Positions 43,859 to 53,571 are shown, counted from the stretch's first letter. The stretch: DNA of 64,000 nt from JAJXZJ01 sp050012855 (GCA_050012855.1 JBEKGJ010000004.1:78728-142727), one strand, 5' to 3'. Program-made: numbers and translations. The notes: generated by a model not told the origin, from the sequence alone.

Positions 43859-45739
43859 TTACTTGCCCGGCCGGGCCGCCTGCTCGGCGAGATGCCGGTT
43901 GGCGATGGCCAGGTACTTAACTATGATGGCGCTGTCGTACCACCGGATCTTCATGGCGCGTTCGAGATGCTGCCTGGCCTCGGCGTAATGTTCCGCCTGG
44001 ATCTCGTGCCAGCCGCGCATCATCGGCACGTAGTAACTGTTGGGATCGAGTTGTTCCGCCTGCTTGAAATAGGTCGCCGCCTGCTCATGCTCACCGAGCC
44101 AATCCAGACACATCCCGTAATGGATGAAATTGTAGCTTTCCCACGGGTTGAGACGCATGCCCAGTTCGAACCACTTCATCGCCGCCAGCGCCTGTTCGCG
44201 CCAGTTGTCGTTTCCTTCCCAGCTCACGAGCCGGTGGATTTCACCGAGCTTCTGGACCGTCTCGGCGTTGGCCGGCTCCACTTCGTGGGCCTGGCGCAGC
44301 AGCGCATACTGTTGATCGGCGGTGGATGCCCATTCGGCCCGGATCAGGAGACGGCCCTCTTCAAATTGGCGCAGCCCGGAGGCGGACAGAAAGACCACCG
44401 CCGGCAGAGCCAGCGCCGTCACGGCGAACCGGCCGGGCCAGTGCGGCGTCACCCAGTACCTGCCGGTGGTGAAGCGCAGGTGGCTGGTCAAACTGGCGGC
44501 CAGCACGGTGGCGAGGATCGCGTTGGCCGGAACGTGCAGGTTGAAATCCACCACCGAGTGAACGGCCAGCGCCAACAGCGCGATGCTCGCCCCGAGCACC
44601 AGCGCCGCGCGGTCGCTCCGCCGGGTGCTCAGGTCCCCCTGCTCCCGCTGGACGTACTTCCAGGTTTTGACCGTGCCCGCCGCCAGGCAGACCAGCGCAC
44701 CGGCGAGGATCACCGCACCCGCCGTGCCCCAGTCCGCCACCGCGTTCAAGTAGTCGTTATGCACCCAATAAGGGCGGGATTGCACGGTCGTTGGCCGGTA
44801 GGCCGGGAACCGCACATCGAACTGTCCCGGCCCCACCCCCAACCAGACGTGATCCAGCCACATGTGCGTCGCGGCGGTCCAGAGATAGGACCGGACGCGG
44901 ACATTATCCGCCGCGAAGTCGGTGAACATGTTTTGAAACCGCTTCTGGGCATGCCTTTCTTGAACGATGAACAGAGCCGAAGCCATGGCCATGACCAGGA
45001 GTAAAATCAGCACCGGTTTGCGATAATCTCGATAACGCAAAAGCCAGCCCGCCATGACCAGGAGCGCCGCGCCCGTGGCGACATAGCCGCCCCGCGAGAG
45101 GGACACCCCGATGCCGGCCAGCAAGACAGCCGCGATGTAGGCATGGAACACCCGGCCCACGGCCCTGGCCTTGCTCACCAGGAGGCCGGCGAGCGCCAAC
45201 GGGAGGAGCATCTCCAGAAAACCAGCAAGGTGGTCCGGGCAAATGTAGGTGCCGGAACCGCGATGGTTGTATTGGGGGGGCCGCACGAACCACCAGACCT
45301 TGTTCGATCCGGCCAGGTATTGGTACACCGCATAGATCGAGATCGCCATGCCCAGTGCCAGCAACGCCCAAGTCAGTATCCGCGTCGTCTCCTGGCGGTG
45401 CAGATTATTGAGGACGATGAAAAACAACCACGCATAAACCAGCACACGGATCAACTCCAGCCGGGCGACGTATTCCACGTCCGCCTGCCGGTACCGCACA
45501 ATGGCGTAGATCACGAAGGCGACCACCGCCCAGCAGACCGGCGGCCATTGCAGCCGGTGACTGGGGTTGATCCAGAACCGCGCCACCCACAGGCCGATGC
45601 CCAGCACCGTCAGCCCCTGCAACACCGCGAAATCCTGCCCACGCACCGCGCCGGTGGCCAACGGCCCGAAAACAAGGACGGTCAGCACGACGGCGAGGAG
45701 TCCGCGCTCACACGATTGGTCGAGAAGTTCCCGGTCCAT
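43859..45739 (-). CDS. O-antigen ligase/polymerase-like membrane protein with C-terminal TPRs
   Basis: This 626-residue protein has about ten to twelve membrane helices and a Wzy_C/O-antigen ligase loop (HVWLGVGPGQFDVRFP and YWVHNDYLNAVADWGTAG, with conserved histidine). Residues 480-620 form tetratricopeptide-like repeats (YNFIHYGMCLDWLGEHEQAA and NSYYVPMMRGWHEIQAEHY). It probably joins or polymerises polysaccharide on the periplasmic face. It converges with the MsbA-like gene, 26 bp apart. Confidence 0.88.
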   Translation of the reverse strand: MDRELLDQSCERGLLAVVLTVLVFGPLATGAVRGQDFAVLQGLTVLGIGLWVARFWINPSHRLQWPPVCWAVVAFVIYAIVRYRQADVEYVARLELIRVLVYAWLFFIVLNNLHRQETTRILTWALLALGMAISIYAVYQYLAGSNKVWWFVRPPQYNHRGSGTYICPDHLAGFLEMLLPLALAGLLVSKARAVGRVFHAYIAAVLLAGIGVSLSRGGYVATGAALLVMAGWLLRYRDYRKPVLILLLVMAMASALFIVQERHAQKRFQNMFTDFAADNVRVRSYLWTAATHMWLDHVWLGVGPGQFDVRFPAYRPTTVQSRPYWVHNDYLNAVADWGTAGAVILAGALVCLAAGTVKTWKYVQREQGDLSTRRSDRAALVLGASIALLALAVHSVVDFNLHVPANAILATVLAASLTSHLRFTTGRYWVTPHWPGRFAVTALALPAVVFLSASGLRQFEEGRLLIRAEWASTADQQYALLRQAHEVEPANAETVQKLGEIHRLVSWEGNDNWREQALAAMKWFELGMRLNPWESYNFIHYGMCLDWLGEHEQAATYFKQAEQLDPNSYYVPMMRGWHEIQAEHYAEARQHLERAMKIRWYDSAIIVKYLAIANRHLAEQAARPGK

Positions 45740-45892
45740 GTTTCGCGCGAGCGTAGGCGAATTCGCACCCGGCGGTCACGCGAATTTGTCGGTCGGGCCG
45801 GTTCCCGTTCGACCGGCCGTCGGTACCGCGCACCCCACGGAGGCAACTGCCCGGGCAGCCGCCCGCTGAAGGCGCGCTTCGCGCCGGTGGTT

Positions 45893-46789
45893 TCAGTCCG
45901 CGGGCTGCAGCACCCGCAACGCCAGCGGCAGCACGCTAAAACGCACCGGCAGCATGCCGACATTGTCGCCGTCCAGTTCGAAGGGCAGCCCGGTGTCGCT
46001 GGTCATTTCAACCTGGCTGGCCCGGAAGCAGGTTTGATTGGCCGGCACGGGGAACCGCCGCCAGAGCCAGTTCCAGCCGAACCGCAGCAAAGTGCCCCAG
46101 CCCGCCCGCGGAAACACCCGGACATCAAGCTGGCTGTCGCGCAGGCTGGCCTGCGGAAACATCGGGATTTCGCCCCCGTAAAAGCGGCCGTTGCCGATCA
46201 GCACCAGTTCCCCCCAGGCAGAATGTCCGCCACCGCTGACCCGTACCCGCGAGGGCCTTTCCCGTAACGCCCGCAGCCCGGCTACTACATAAGCCAGCCA
46301 GCCGATGCGCTTCTTCCACTCCCAATCCACGCCCGCGATGGCGCGCGAATCCAGTCCGGCGCCGGCAAGCTGCGTGAAAAAGCGCCGGCGCTCGCCCGCG
46401 GCGTCGTGGAACTCGGCGAACGGCAGATCCACCCGGGTTTCCCGGCCTTGCAGGACCGTCTCCCAGGCCCCGTCAAGGTTCAGCGGCAGAGCCAGTTCGC
46501 GGGCAAAGACATTGATCGTGCCCAGCGGAAGGATGCCCAGCCGGCAGCGCGCCAGCCCCTCGGCCGCCTGCGCCAGCCCGGTCACGACCTCGCTGACCGT
46601 GCCGTCGCCACCCGCGGCGACCACCGTGTCAAAACCCTCGTTCACCGCCTCGGTCGCCAGGAAAGTGCCCGCTCCCGGGCCCGTTGTCGGCTTGAACGCG
46701 CACGCGCCGGTCAAGCGATCCAGCCGGGCGCGAAACCGCCGCGCCTGGTTGCCGCGGGCCGTTGGATTGAAGATGACGCAGATGCGCAT
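45893..46789 (-). CDS. Diacylglycerol kinase-family lipid kinase (YegS-like)
   Basis: This 298-residue DAGK_cat protein has ICVIFNPTARGNQARR, the ATP-binding AAGGDGTVSEVVTGL and LGILPLGTINVFARELALP. Members phosphorylate diacylglycerol or other lipids. The C-terminal half has the usual beta-sandwich with LPFELDGDNVG. It fits the lipid-linked envelope theme but may be housekeeping. Confidence 0.9.
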   Translation of the reverse strand: MRICVIFNPTARGNQARRFRARLDRLTGACAFKPTTGPGAGTFLATEAVNEGFDTVVAAGGDGTVSEVVTGLAQAAEGLARCRLGILPLGTINVFARELALPLNLDGAWETVLQGRETRVDLPFAEFHDAAGERRRFFTQLAGAGLDSRAIAGVDWEWKKRIGWLAYVVAGLRALRERPSRVRVSGGGHSAWGELVLIGNGRFYGGEIPMFPQASLRDSQLDVRVFPRAGWGTLLRFGWNWLWRRFPVPANQTCFRASQVEMTSDTGLPFELDGDNVGMLPVRFSVLPLALRVLQPAD

Positions 46790-46845
46790 TCGCCACTCCA
46801 GCCTACGGCCCCAGCGGTCGGCCGTCGAGGCTGGCCGGCGGGGGA

Positions 46846-48222
46846 TCAGACCTCCGCCGTTTCACCGGGGCCCGGCACGAGAAGGCGCAACCGCGGGCGG
46901 CGTTCCCGGAGGGCCGCTTCAAACCACGCGCGCGCGGCCGGATCTCCGTGCCCCAGCACCACCGTCCGCGGGGCGACGGCTTCGACAAACTCGAGCAAAT
47001 CCTCGCGGTTGGCGTGAGCGGTGAGGTCGAACTGAGCCACCTCGCACACCCGCGTCACCGTTCCCGCGCTGGCGCTGAACCGGAACGGAACGCCGGGCTG
47101 CGACGCCTTGAGCCGTCCACCCGGCGTGTCCGGATCGGCATAGCCAACGAAGAAGATCGCGTGCCGCGCATCGCCAAAGAGCCGCAAGGCCAGGTCGTGC
47201 GCCGCGGTGTGCTCGCTCATCATGCCCGCGGTGAGCACGAGAATCCGCCCGCCGCCCAGCTTCATGGTTTCAAGCTGGCCTTTGTCCAGCACGGCCAGGT
47301 CGAGCGCCTCGTGCAACTGGAGGTTGCTGTGCTGGCGGTGGGTGCGGTGCGCCTCCAGATCATAGATCTCGGTGAACACGCGCCCCAGACCGCCGATGTA
47401 GATCGCCTGCGGCCGGAGCTGGCCCGCCCGCATCCACAGCGCAAGCTGGGCGAGAACCTCCTGCGTCCGTCCGAGGGCGAACGCGGGAATCAGCACGCTG
47501 CCCCGGGCCTTGAGCACCCGCTGGATGGCGGCCAGCAGCCGCGCCAGCTCGGCTTCGCGACTGAATCCCGGCGGCGACGCATGGCTGCCGCGGGTCGTCT
47601 CCATCAGCAGGACGTCGGCACTGATGTCCTCGAACCGGGCGCCCTTGAGAATGGTCTGGTCGCCGAAGCAAACGTCCCCGGTGTAGAACAGGGTCTCCCG
47701 GGCGGCCCGCACCATGATGCCGGCGGAACCAAGCGTGTGGCCGGCATCGTGGAATTCCAAGGTTGGCGACGGCCGGCCCCCCCGCGTCTTGTGATGCGCC
47801 GCCCATTCGATTTCCCGGTTGTAGCGGAAACCCTGGAAGCGAGCGGCCAGGTCGTCCACCTCGTCATGGGTGTAGAGCGGATAGTCCCGCACGCCGGCCT
47901 CGTCGCGCTGACGGATCATCACGTTCACCGAGTTGTGCAACACCCGTTCAATGAGGAAATAGCTCAGTTCCGACATCAACACGTGCGCTTGGGGGAAGTG
48001 GCGGACTGCGACCGGCAGCGAACCGACGTGGTCATGGTGACAGTGGGAGATGGCGATGGCATCCAACTCGTTCCCCTCCACCTGGCCATAGAGCGGCAGA
48101 CTGTCGTGTCCCTCCCGCTTGGGATGAGTTCCGGCGTCCAGCAACAGCCGGTGCTGATCCAGATCCACCCACCACGCACTGGCGCCAATGTCGTCGCCGG
48201 GGTTCAAATTCCTGATTCGCAT
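46846..48222 (-). CDS. MBL-fold/beta-CASP RNA nuclease (CPSF-like)
   Basis: This 458-residue metallo-beta-lactamase/beta-CASP protein has the metal motif SHCHHDHVG, FHDAGHTLGSAGIMV, YTGDVCFGDQ, ETTRGSH, the beta-CASP domain with IPAFALGRTQEVL, and late motifs FSASAGT and DLTAHANREDLLEFV followed by VVLGHGD. Bacterial relatives degrade or process RNA. No KH domain is present. It is transcribed away from the RNA candidate at 48293. Confidence 0.9.
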   Translation of the reverse strand: MRIRNLNPGDDIGASAWWVDLDQHRLLLDAGTHPKREGHDSLPLYGQVEGNELDAIAISHCHHDHVGSLPVAVRHFPQAHVLMSELSYFLIERVLHNSVNVMIRQRDEAGVRDYPLYTHDEVDDLAARFQGFRYNREIEWAAHHKTRGGRPSPTLEFHDAGHTLGSAGIMVRAARETLFYTGDVCFGDQTILKGARFEDISADVLLMETTRGSHASPPGFSREAELARLLAAIQRVLKARGSVLIPAFALGRTQEVLAQLALWMRAGQLRPQAIYIGGLGRVFTEIYDLEAHRTHRQHSNLQLHEALDLAVLDKGQLETMKLGGGRILVLTAGMMSEHTAAHDLALRLFGDARHAIFFVGYADPDTPGGRLKASQPGVPFRFSASAGTVTRVCEVAQFDLTAHANREDLLEFVEAVAPRTVVLGHGDPAARAWFEAALRERRPRLRLLVPGPGETAEV

Positions 48223-48292
48223 GATGGCGGTGTAACCCAGACGGGTGGGGGGGCGTCAATAGGATTGCGGAAGTTCGGAGGATAATTTGAAC

Positions 48293-48461
48293 AAATCCCG
48301 ACCGGCCGCGTCTCATGGTTACTGTTTGGGATTTCTCGCAGATGACAAGGATCCTGCTTTCCGGGTTGCTGCGAGATTAAGAGCCGCCAGCAAGGGTTGG
48401 CGGAAAGGAGGGAGTTTGGTTGTTTGGGTTGGGCGGGCATCCTCGGGATGCCCGCCTTTTT
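48293..48461 (+). ncRNA. Candidate structured small RNA with intrinsic terminator
   Basis: About 169 nt fold into four successive hairpins. P1 is AAATCCC 48293-48299 with GGGATTT 48328-48334. P2 is TCTCGCAG 48334-48341 with CTGCGAGA 48369-48376. P3 is CCGCCA 48384-48389 with TGGCGG 48398-48403. P4 is an 11-bp terminator stem at 48432-48456, followed by T5. A GATAAT box at 48281-48286 would start transcription at P1; no good -35 is seen. It lies antisense in the gap between two minus-strand genes and no plus-strand gene follows, so it is not a leader. It is not recognised as 6S, tmRNA, SRP or RNase P RNA. Confidence 0.6.
48432..48461 (+). terminator. Rho-independent terminator
   Basis: A perfect 11-bp stem, GGCGGGCATCC with GGATGCCCGCC, has the 3-nt loop TCG and is followed by TTTTT at 48457-48461. 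The T tract is only on the plus strand, so it ends a plus-strand transcript, although both flanking protein genes are on the minus strand. Confidence 0.85.
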
Positions 48462-48624
48462 CACGACCAACCCGCACTTTGGCCAGGATGAAACGCCATC
48501 TCCGCAAGGGGGATGGCGGTCAGCCGGCGGTTCGGCCTGCGCGTGCCGCCGTGGCAGCCGGGCGGAACATCCCCTGCAAACCAACCACCCGCGCGACCTT
48601 GACAGCGCTCGGCTCAGACATGGC

Positions 48625-49728
48625 TCAACCAACATCCTCCCACTTGCCCACGCGGGCGGATTTGTACATGGCCTCCATCACGGCGACGCGCGCGGCCGCT
48701 TCGCTGGGCTTGACCAACGGTTGGTCTGGCTTGCCCTCAACCGCGTTCACAAACTGGTCCATCGGCAGCGGCGGGGCCGCCGGCAGTTGCGTCACGGGCT
48801 TGTCGTCGTTGTAACCCTTGGCCTTGAAGAAAAGCCGATCGTGGACGATGACGGCGTTCCCTTCGGTGCCGCTGATCATGAACGTCACCGGGTTGGCCAC
48901 ATCCACCCAGCCGGCCGTGAGCGTGCCCATCACGCCACTCTTGAACTTGATCAGCGCCTGGCCGTTTTCGTCACATTTGCCGTAACGGCCGGTGACCACG
49001 CGGAGGTCGGCCGCCACCGATTCAATTTCCCCCAGCAACCACATCAGGATGTCGAGCGAGTGCGTACCCAGATCCCCGAACCCCCCAACGCCCGCCACCT
49101 TGGGATCGGCCATCCAGCGCCAGTTGTTGGCCGGGTCGTTTGGCTTGTCGTCAAACCAGCCGCCCAGCGCGCCGTTGTGGCAGTTCCAGGCGGCGATCCG
49201 CGTGATCCGGCCAAACGCACTCTTCGCCACCTGCTCCCGGAGGAAAAGGTGCTTGGGGTCGGTGCGCATGAAGTAGCCGGTGGTGAACAGCAGACCGGCG
49301 CGCTCGATGGTTTTCGCCGAGGCGGCGCTTTCGCGGGCGGTGATCCCCAGCGGTTTCTCGGCGAACATGTGTTTGCCAGCCCGGGCGGCGGCCGCAATCA
49401 GCTCATGGTGACGGTTGGTTTCGGAGCAGATGATGACGGCCCTAATCTCCGGATCGGCCCAAATCTCCTCGGGATTCGCCACGGCTTTGGCGCCCAAATC
49501 GGCGGCCCGTTTGGCCGCGCGGACGCTGTCGTGGTCCCAGACGGCCTTGACCTTCACGTCCTTCCGCCCCCTGAGGAGGTTGATAAAACCGGGGGTGTGA
49601 ATGTGGGCACACCCGACAAACGCCAGGGTGACGGTGTCCTCGGCGGCGCGGACGGGCAGCGTGGCGAGGGCGGCCCCGGCCAGCGCGGTGGTGGCAATAA
49701 AGCTGCGACGATCAATCATGTCATTCAT
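48625..49728 (-). CDS. Tat-exported Gfo/Idh/MocA-family oxidoreductase
   Basis: This 367-residue protein has a twin-arginine signal (IDRRSFIATTALAGAAL), a Rossmann domain (VTLAFVGCAHIHTPGFI), the EKP motif in FAEKPLGI and a C-terminal alpha/beta domain with GGFGDLGTHSLDILMWLLGE. Such proteins oxidise or reduce sugars with NAD(P); exported members are common in Verrucomicrobiota and their substrates are unknown. Confidence 0.9.
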   Translation of the reverse strand: MNDMIDRRSFIATTALAGAALATLPVRAAEDTVTLAFVGCAHIHTPGFINLLRGRKDVKVKAVWDHDSVRAAKRAADLGAKAVANPEEIWADPEIRAVIICSETNRHHELIAAAARAGKHMFAEKPLGITARESAASAKTIERAGLLFTTGYFMRTDPKHLFLREQVAKSAFGRITRIAAWNCHNGALGGWFDDKPNDPANNWRWMADPKVAGVGGFGDLGTHSLDILMWLLGEIESVAADLRVVTGRYGKCDENGQALIKFKSGVMGTLTAGWVDVANPVTFMISGTEGNAVIVHDRLFFKAKGYNDDKPVTQLPAAPPLPMDQFVNAVEGKPDQPLVKPSEAAARVAVMEAMYKSARVGKWEDVG

Positions 49729-49845
49729 AAGAAAAATGCCGTTGGAAAACGATCTGGAAGAAGTGTGCGCGCCGCTTCGGCCGGAAGCAAGGGCGCAGAC
49801 GACGCCGGCGCGGACAGCGGACCCGACGGACCCACCGGGCGGCAG

Positions 49846-50286
49846 TCAGTTTCCGAGCCGTCGTTCCAGTTCCTCCGCATCCAGCACGCGGATCGCGGCG
49901 GTCTGCAACTGCCGGATGGCGGCGTCGGGATCGGTAAACCGGAACACCAGCACGCCCTTGTTACCCTGCTTCAACGTGAAGGCATAAACATACTCGACGT
50001 TGATGCCATCGCGCTCGAGCACGGTCAAGATGTTGACCAGGCCGCCGGGTTTGTCCTCGACCTCGATGGCCACGACATCAGTGAGCTTGGCCAGGTGGCC
50101 GTTCTCTTCGAGCAGGCGCTGGGCGGCTTCCCAGTCGCGCACGATTACGCGCAAGATGCCGAATTGCCGCGTGTCGGCGAGGGAGAACGTGATGAGGTTG
50201 ATGCCGGCCTCGGCGAGCAACCGGCAGGGGCCGGTGAGGGCGCCGGGTTCGTTTTGGAGGAAGAGGGAGAGTTGCTTGAGTTTCAT
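49846..50286 (-). CDS. Tandem ACT-domain amino-acid-binding protein
   Basis: This 146-residue protein has two ACT domains: residues 1-70 (QLSLFLQNEPGALTGPCRLL) and 71-140 (AIEVEDKPGGLVNILTVLER). ACT domains bind amino acids and usually regulate linked enzymes. It lies 24 bp behind the phenylacetate-CoA ligase gene, a frequent pairing, and probably senses an aromatic or branched-chain amino acid related to that ligase. This is inference from co-occurrence. Confidence 0.88.
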   Translation of the reverse strand: MKLKQLSLFLQNEPGALTGPCRLLAEAGINLITFSLADTRQFGILRVIVRDWEAAQRLLEENGHLAKLTDVVAIEVEDKPGGLVNILTVLERDGINVEYVYAFTLKQGNKGVLVFRFTDPDAAIRQLQTAAIRVLDAEELERRLGN

Positions 50287-50310
50287 GGGCTTTCACTTTG
50301 GTTGGCCGGC

Positions 50311-51636
50311 TCAAAGCTGGCGTTTGTCCGTCACCCGTCGGGCCTTGCCTTCACTGCGCTGCAACGTCCGCGGCGCCATCAGGCGGATCGCCGCCCGCAG
50401 ACCGGTCACGCTTTCGATGGCGTGGGCCAGCTTGCCCTGCAGTTTCTCCATGCCGCCCACGGTGTCGCTGAAAAACTCCGGGGTCACCTCGACTTGCACC
50501 TCGAGCGTGTCCAACCCCTGCTGGCGATCCACGGTGATCTGGTAGTGCGGCAGCGTGCCTTCGACGGCCAGCAGCGCGGCCTCGATCTGGGAGGGAAACA
50601 GATTGACGCCCCGGATGATCAGCATGTCGTCGCTGCGGCGGCTGATGCGCGAGATGCGCCGCAGCGTGCGGCCGCAGACGCAAGGCGTGGCCACGAGCGA
50701 GGTGATGTCGCGCGTCCGGTAGCGGATCATCGGCATGGCGCGCTTGCACAGCGTGGTGATGACCAGTTCGCCCTCCTGACCGTCGGGCAGCGGCGCGCCC
50801 GTGGCGGGATCGATGATCTCGGGATAGAACATGTCCTCGAACATGTGCGGTCCCGTCTGGGCCTGGCATTCCATGGCCACGCCGGGGCCGACGATCTCGG
50901 ACAATCCATAGATGTCGTAGGCCTTGATGCCGCTGAGTTCCTCGATCCGCCGGCGCATGGATTCGGTCCACGGTTCCGCGCCGAACACGCCAATGCGGAG
51001 TGGCAGGTCGCGGAAATTCACCCCCAGTTCGCTGCCGCGCTCGGCCAGATGCAGGAAATAACTTGGCGTGCAGCAAATGACGGTGACCCCGAAATCCTTC
51101 ATCACCATGATCTGACGTTCGGTGTTGCCGCCCGAAATGGGGATGACGCTGGCGCCCAGGGCCTCCGCCCCGTAATGCGCGCCCAACCCGCCGGTGAAGA
51201 GTCCGTAACCATAGGCGTTCTGGACGATGTCACCGTTGTGCACCCCGCAGGCGCAAAAACTCCGCACCATCGCCCGCGCCCAGTCGTCCACATCCTCCTT
51301 GGTGTAGGCGACCACGATCGGTTTGCCGGTGGTGCCGCTCGACGCGTGGAACCGCACGATCTCCTGGAGCGGGCTGGCAAACAGGCCGAAAGGGTACGCA
51401 TCCCGCAGGTCGGCCTTGACGGTGAAGGGCAGCCGCGCCAGGTCGGCCACGGAACGCAGGTTGTCCGGCACCAACCTGCGCTCCTCCAGGCGCCGCCGGA
51501 ACAGCGGGACGCGGTCGTAGGCGCGGCGAACGATGGCTTGGAGGCGCGTCAACTGGATTTGCCGCAATTGTTCGAGCGGCAGAAAATCCATCGCACTGGC
51601 GGGATGGAACGGACCGGGTTGATGGTTCTTGCTCAC
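50311..51636 (-). CDS. Phenylacetate--CoA ligase (PaaK family)
   Basis: This 441-residue adenylate-forming ligase has the AMP motif HASSGTTGKPIVVAYT, FGAEPWTESMRRRIEEL, YGLSEIVGPGVAMEC and the C-terminal hinge and lysine region RRSDDMLIIRGVNLFPSQI and EGKARRVTDKR. It activates phenylacetate or a related aryl acid to its CoA thioester. With no paa ring-oxygenase genes nearby and an ACT gene directly downstream, a role in 2-oxoacid or amino-acid catabolism (with an indolepyruvate oxidoreductase elsewhere) is plausible. Confidence 0.9.
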   Translation of the reverse strand: MSKNHQPGPFHPASAMDFLPLEQLRQIQLTRLQAIVRRAYDRVPLFRRRLEERRLVPDNLRSVADLARLPFTVKADLRDAYPFGLFASPLQEIVRFHASSGTTGKPIVVAYTKEDVDDWARAMVRSFCACGVHNGDIVQNAYGYGLFTGGLGAHYGAEALGASVIPISGGNTERQIMVMKDFGVTVICCTPSYFLHLAERGSELGVNFRDLPLRIGVFGAEPWTESMRRRIEELSGIKAYDIYGLSEIVGPGVAMECQAQTGPHMFEDMFYPEIIDPATGAPLPDGQEGELVITTLCKRAMPMIRYRTRDITSLVATPCVCGRTLRRISRISRRSDDMLIIRGVNLFPSQIEAALLAVEGTLPHYQITVDRQQGLDTLEVQVEVTPEFFSDTVGGMEKLQGKLAHAIESVTGLRAAIRLMAPRTLQRSEGKARRVTDKRQL

Positions 51637-51801
51637 GTCGTCTCAACACTTTTCCCCGCCGGGGCTGCCGGCGCCGGTGCCGCCAACCGACCTGGCCGGC
51701 GCGTCCGAAATCGTGCTGCGGCGACAATATGACGACCGGACCGGCCGGCGGCAAGCTTGAACCGGGGACGAGCGGCATCCCAACCGCGGACGGTCGGGCG
51801 C

Positions 51802-53571
51802 TTAGAGCCGCGAGACGAGTAGTTCGCGCTGGAAGATGAGTTCCTTGGGAAGGCTGGTGTTGAGCTTGAGGAAGAGTTCCTCCTGCATGAGGAGTTCGCG
51901 CCGCCACTCCTCGACGTCAATGGCGAGCGCCTTCTCGATCTGCCCGGCGGAAAAGTCTTCGAGCCCGGTCAGATCAATGTCCCGCGCGCCGGGCACCCAG
52001 CCGAGGGCGGTTTCCGTGGCGCTGGCGCGCGCGTGGCAACGGTCCACGATCCACTTGAGCACGCGCATGTTCTCGCCGAAGCCGGGCCAGAGAAACTGAC
52101 CGGCGGCGTCCTTTCTGAACCAGTTCACGTGGAAGATGCGCGGCGGGAACTTCAGGAGCTTGCGCATCTGGAACCAGTGGTGGAAGTAATCGCCCATGTT
52201 GTAGCCGCAGAACGGCAGCATGGCCATGGGATCGCGCCGTACCTGTCCAAGTCCGCCCACCGCCGCCGCCGTCATCTCCGAGCCCACCGTGGCGCCGACA
52301 AACACGCCGTGCTGCCAGTTGAAGGTTTCAAACACGAGCGGGAGCGTGGTCGCGCGCCGGCCGCCAAAAACAATGGCGCTGATCGGCACTCCATTCGGGT
52401 TGTTCACCTCGGCCGAGAGCGCCGGGTTGTTGGTCATCGGCGCGGTGAAACGGCTGTTGGGATGCGCCGCCTTTTCCTTCGACGCCGGAGTCCACGGCCG
52501 GCCCTGCCAGTCGGTCAACTGCGGCGGCGGTTCGCCGTCCTTGCCCTCCCACCACACGTCCAGATCCGGGGTGAGCGCCACGTTCGTGTAGATGGTGTCG
52601 CACGCGATGGTCCGCATCGCGTTCGGGTTCGACTTGAAATTCGTGCCCGGGGCCACGCCGAAATAGCCGGCCTCGGGATTCACCGCGTGGAGGCGGCCGT
52701 CCGGTCCCGGTTTCATCCAGGCGATGTCGTCCCCCACGGTCCAGATCTTCCAGCCCTGGAAATGTTCGGGCGGAATCATCATGGCAAAGTTGGTCTTGCC
52801 GCAGGCGCTGGGGAAGGCGGCGGCCACATAGGTGACCTCGCCGTCGGGCGCTTCGACGCCCAAGATGAGCATGTGCTCCGCCATCCAGCCCTGCTGGCGG
52901 CCCAGGTAGGAGCCGATGCGCAAGGCCAGGCATTTCTTGCCCAGCAGGACGTTGCCACCGTAGGCGGAGCCCACCGAAATGATGAGGTTCTCGTGGGGGA
53001 AATGACTGATGTAGCGACGGTCCGGATTGACATCGAGCATGCAATGCAGGCCCCGATTGAACTCGTCGCTGTCGCGCAGGTGATCCAGCGCCGGCCGGCC
53101 CATGCGCGTCATGATTCCCATGTTGAGCGCCACGTAGATCGAGTCGCTCAACTCCAGGCCGACCTTGGAAAGAGACGACCCCACCGGGCCCATGAGGTAG
53201 GGGATGACGTACATCGTTCGCCCCTTCATCGCGCCGCGGGCCAGGCCGAGCAGCTTGGCCTTCATCTCCTTCGGCGGCGCCCAGTTGTTGGTCGCGCCCG
53301 CCTCGTCCTCCGACTCGGTGCAGATGTACGTGCAGTGTTCAACCCGGGCGACGTCGTTCGGGTTGGAGCGGTGATAATAGCAGCCGGGCAGCTTCTCCTG
53401 GTTGAGCCGGATCAGCGCGCCTTCCTCGACCGCCTGCGCGGTGAGCGCAGCCTTTTCCTCCGCCGAGCCGTTACACCAGAAAAGGCGGTCGGGCTGACAG
53501 AGTTCCGCCATCTCCTTCACCCAGGCCAGCACGGCGGGGTTGTTCGTTTTACAGGTTCCGAGCATGGTCAT
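51802..53571 (-). CDS. pckG: Phosphoenolpyruvate carboxykinase (GTP)
   Basis: This 589-residue enzyme interconverts oxaloacetate and PEP with GTP and is central to gluconeogenesis. The active-site cysteine P-loop is in FPSACGKTNFAMM. Other marks are VIPYLMGPVGSSLSKVG, the substrate-binding SVGSAYGGNVLLGKKC, IFGGRR-like IVFGGRRATTLPLV and the metal/nucleotide region GENMRVLKWIVDRC. Its length fits the GTP-dependent family. It stands alone, with about 165 bp to the ligase gene. Confidence 0.96.
   Translation of the reverse strand: MTMLGTCKTNNPAVLAWVKEMAELCQPDRLFWCNGSAEEKAALTAQAVEEGALIRLNQEKLPGCYYHRSNPNDVARVEHCTYICTESEDEAGATNNWAPPKEMKAKLLGLARGAMKGRTMYVIPYLMGPVGSSLSKVGLELSDSIYVALNMGIMTRMGRPALDHLRDSDEFNRGLHCMLDVNPDRRYISHFPHENLIISVGSAYGGNVLLGKKCLALRIGSYLGRQQGWMAEHMLILGVEAPDGEVTYVAAAFPSACGKTNFAMMIPPEHFQGWKIWTVGDDIAWMKPGPDGRLHAVNPEAGYFGVAPGTNFKSNPNAMRTIACDTIYTNVALTPDLDVWWEGKDGEPPPQLTDWQGRPWTPASKEKAAHPNSRFTAPMTNNPALSAEVNNPNGVPISAIVFGGRRATTLPLVFETFNWQHGVFVGATVGSEMTAAAVGGLGQVRRDPMAMLPFCGYNMGDYFHHWFQMRKLLKFPPRIFHVNWFRKDAAGQFLWPGFGENMRVLKWIVDRCHARASATETALGWVPGARDIDLTGLEDFSAGQIEKALAIDVEEWRRELLMQEELFLKLNTSLPKELIFQRELLVSRL

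Noticed and set aside
48397..51732. Very long plus-strand open frame of 1111 residues.
   Set aside because: It is the antisense of the Gfo/Idh/MocA, ACT and PaaK genes, which carry clear family motifs.
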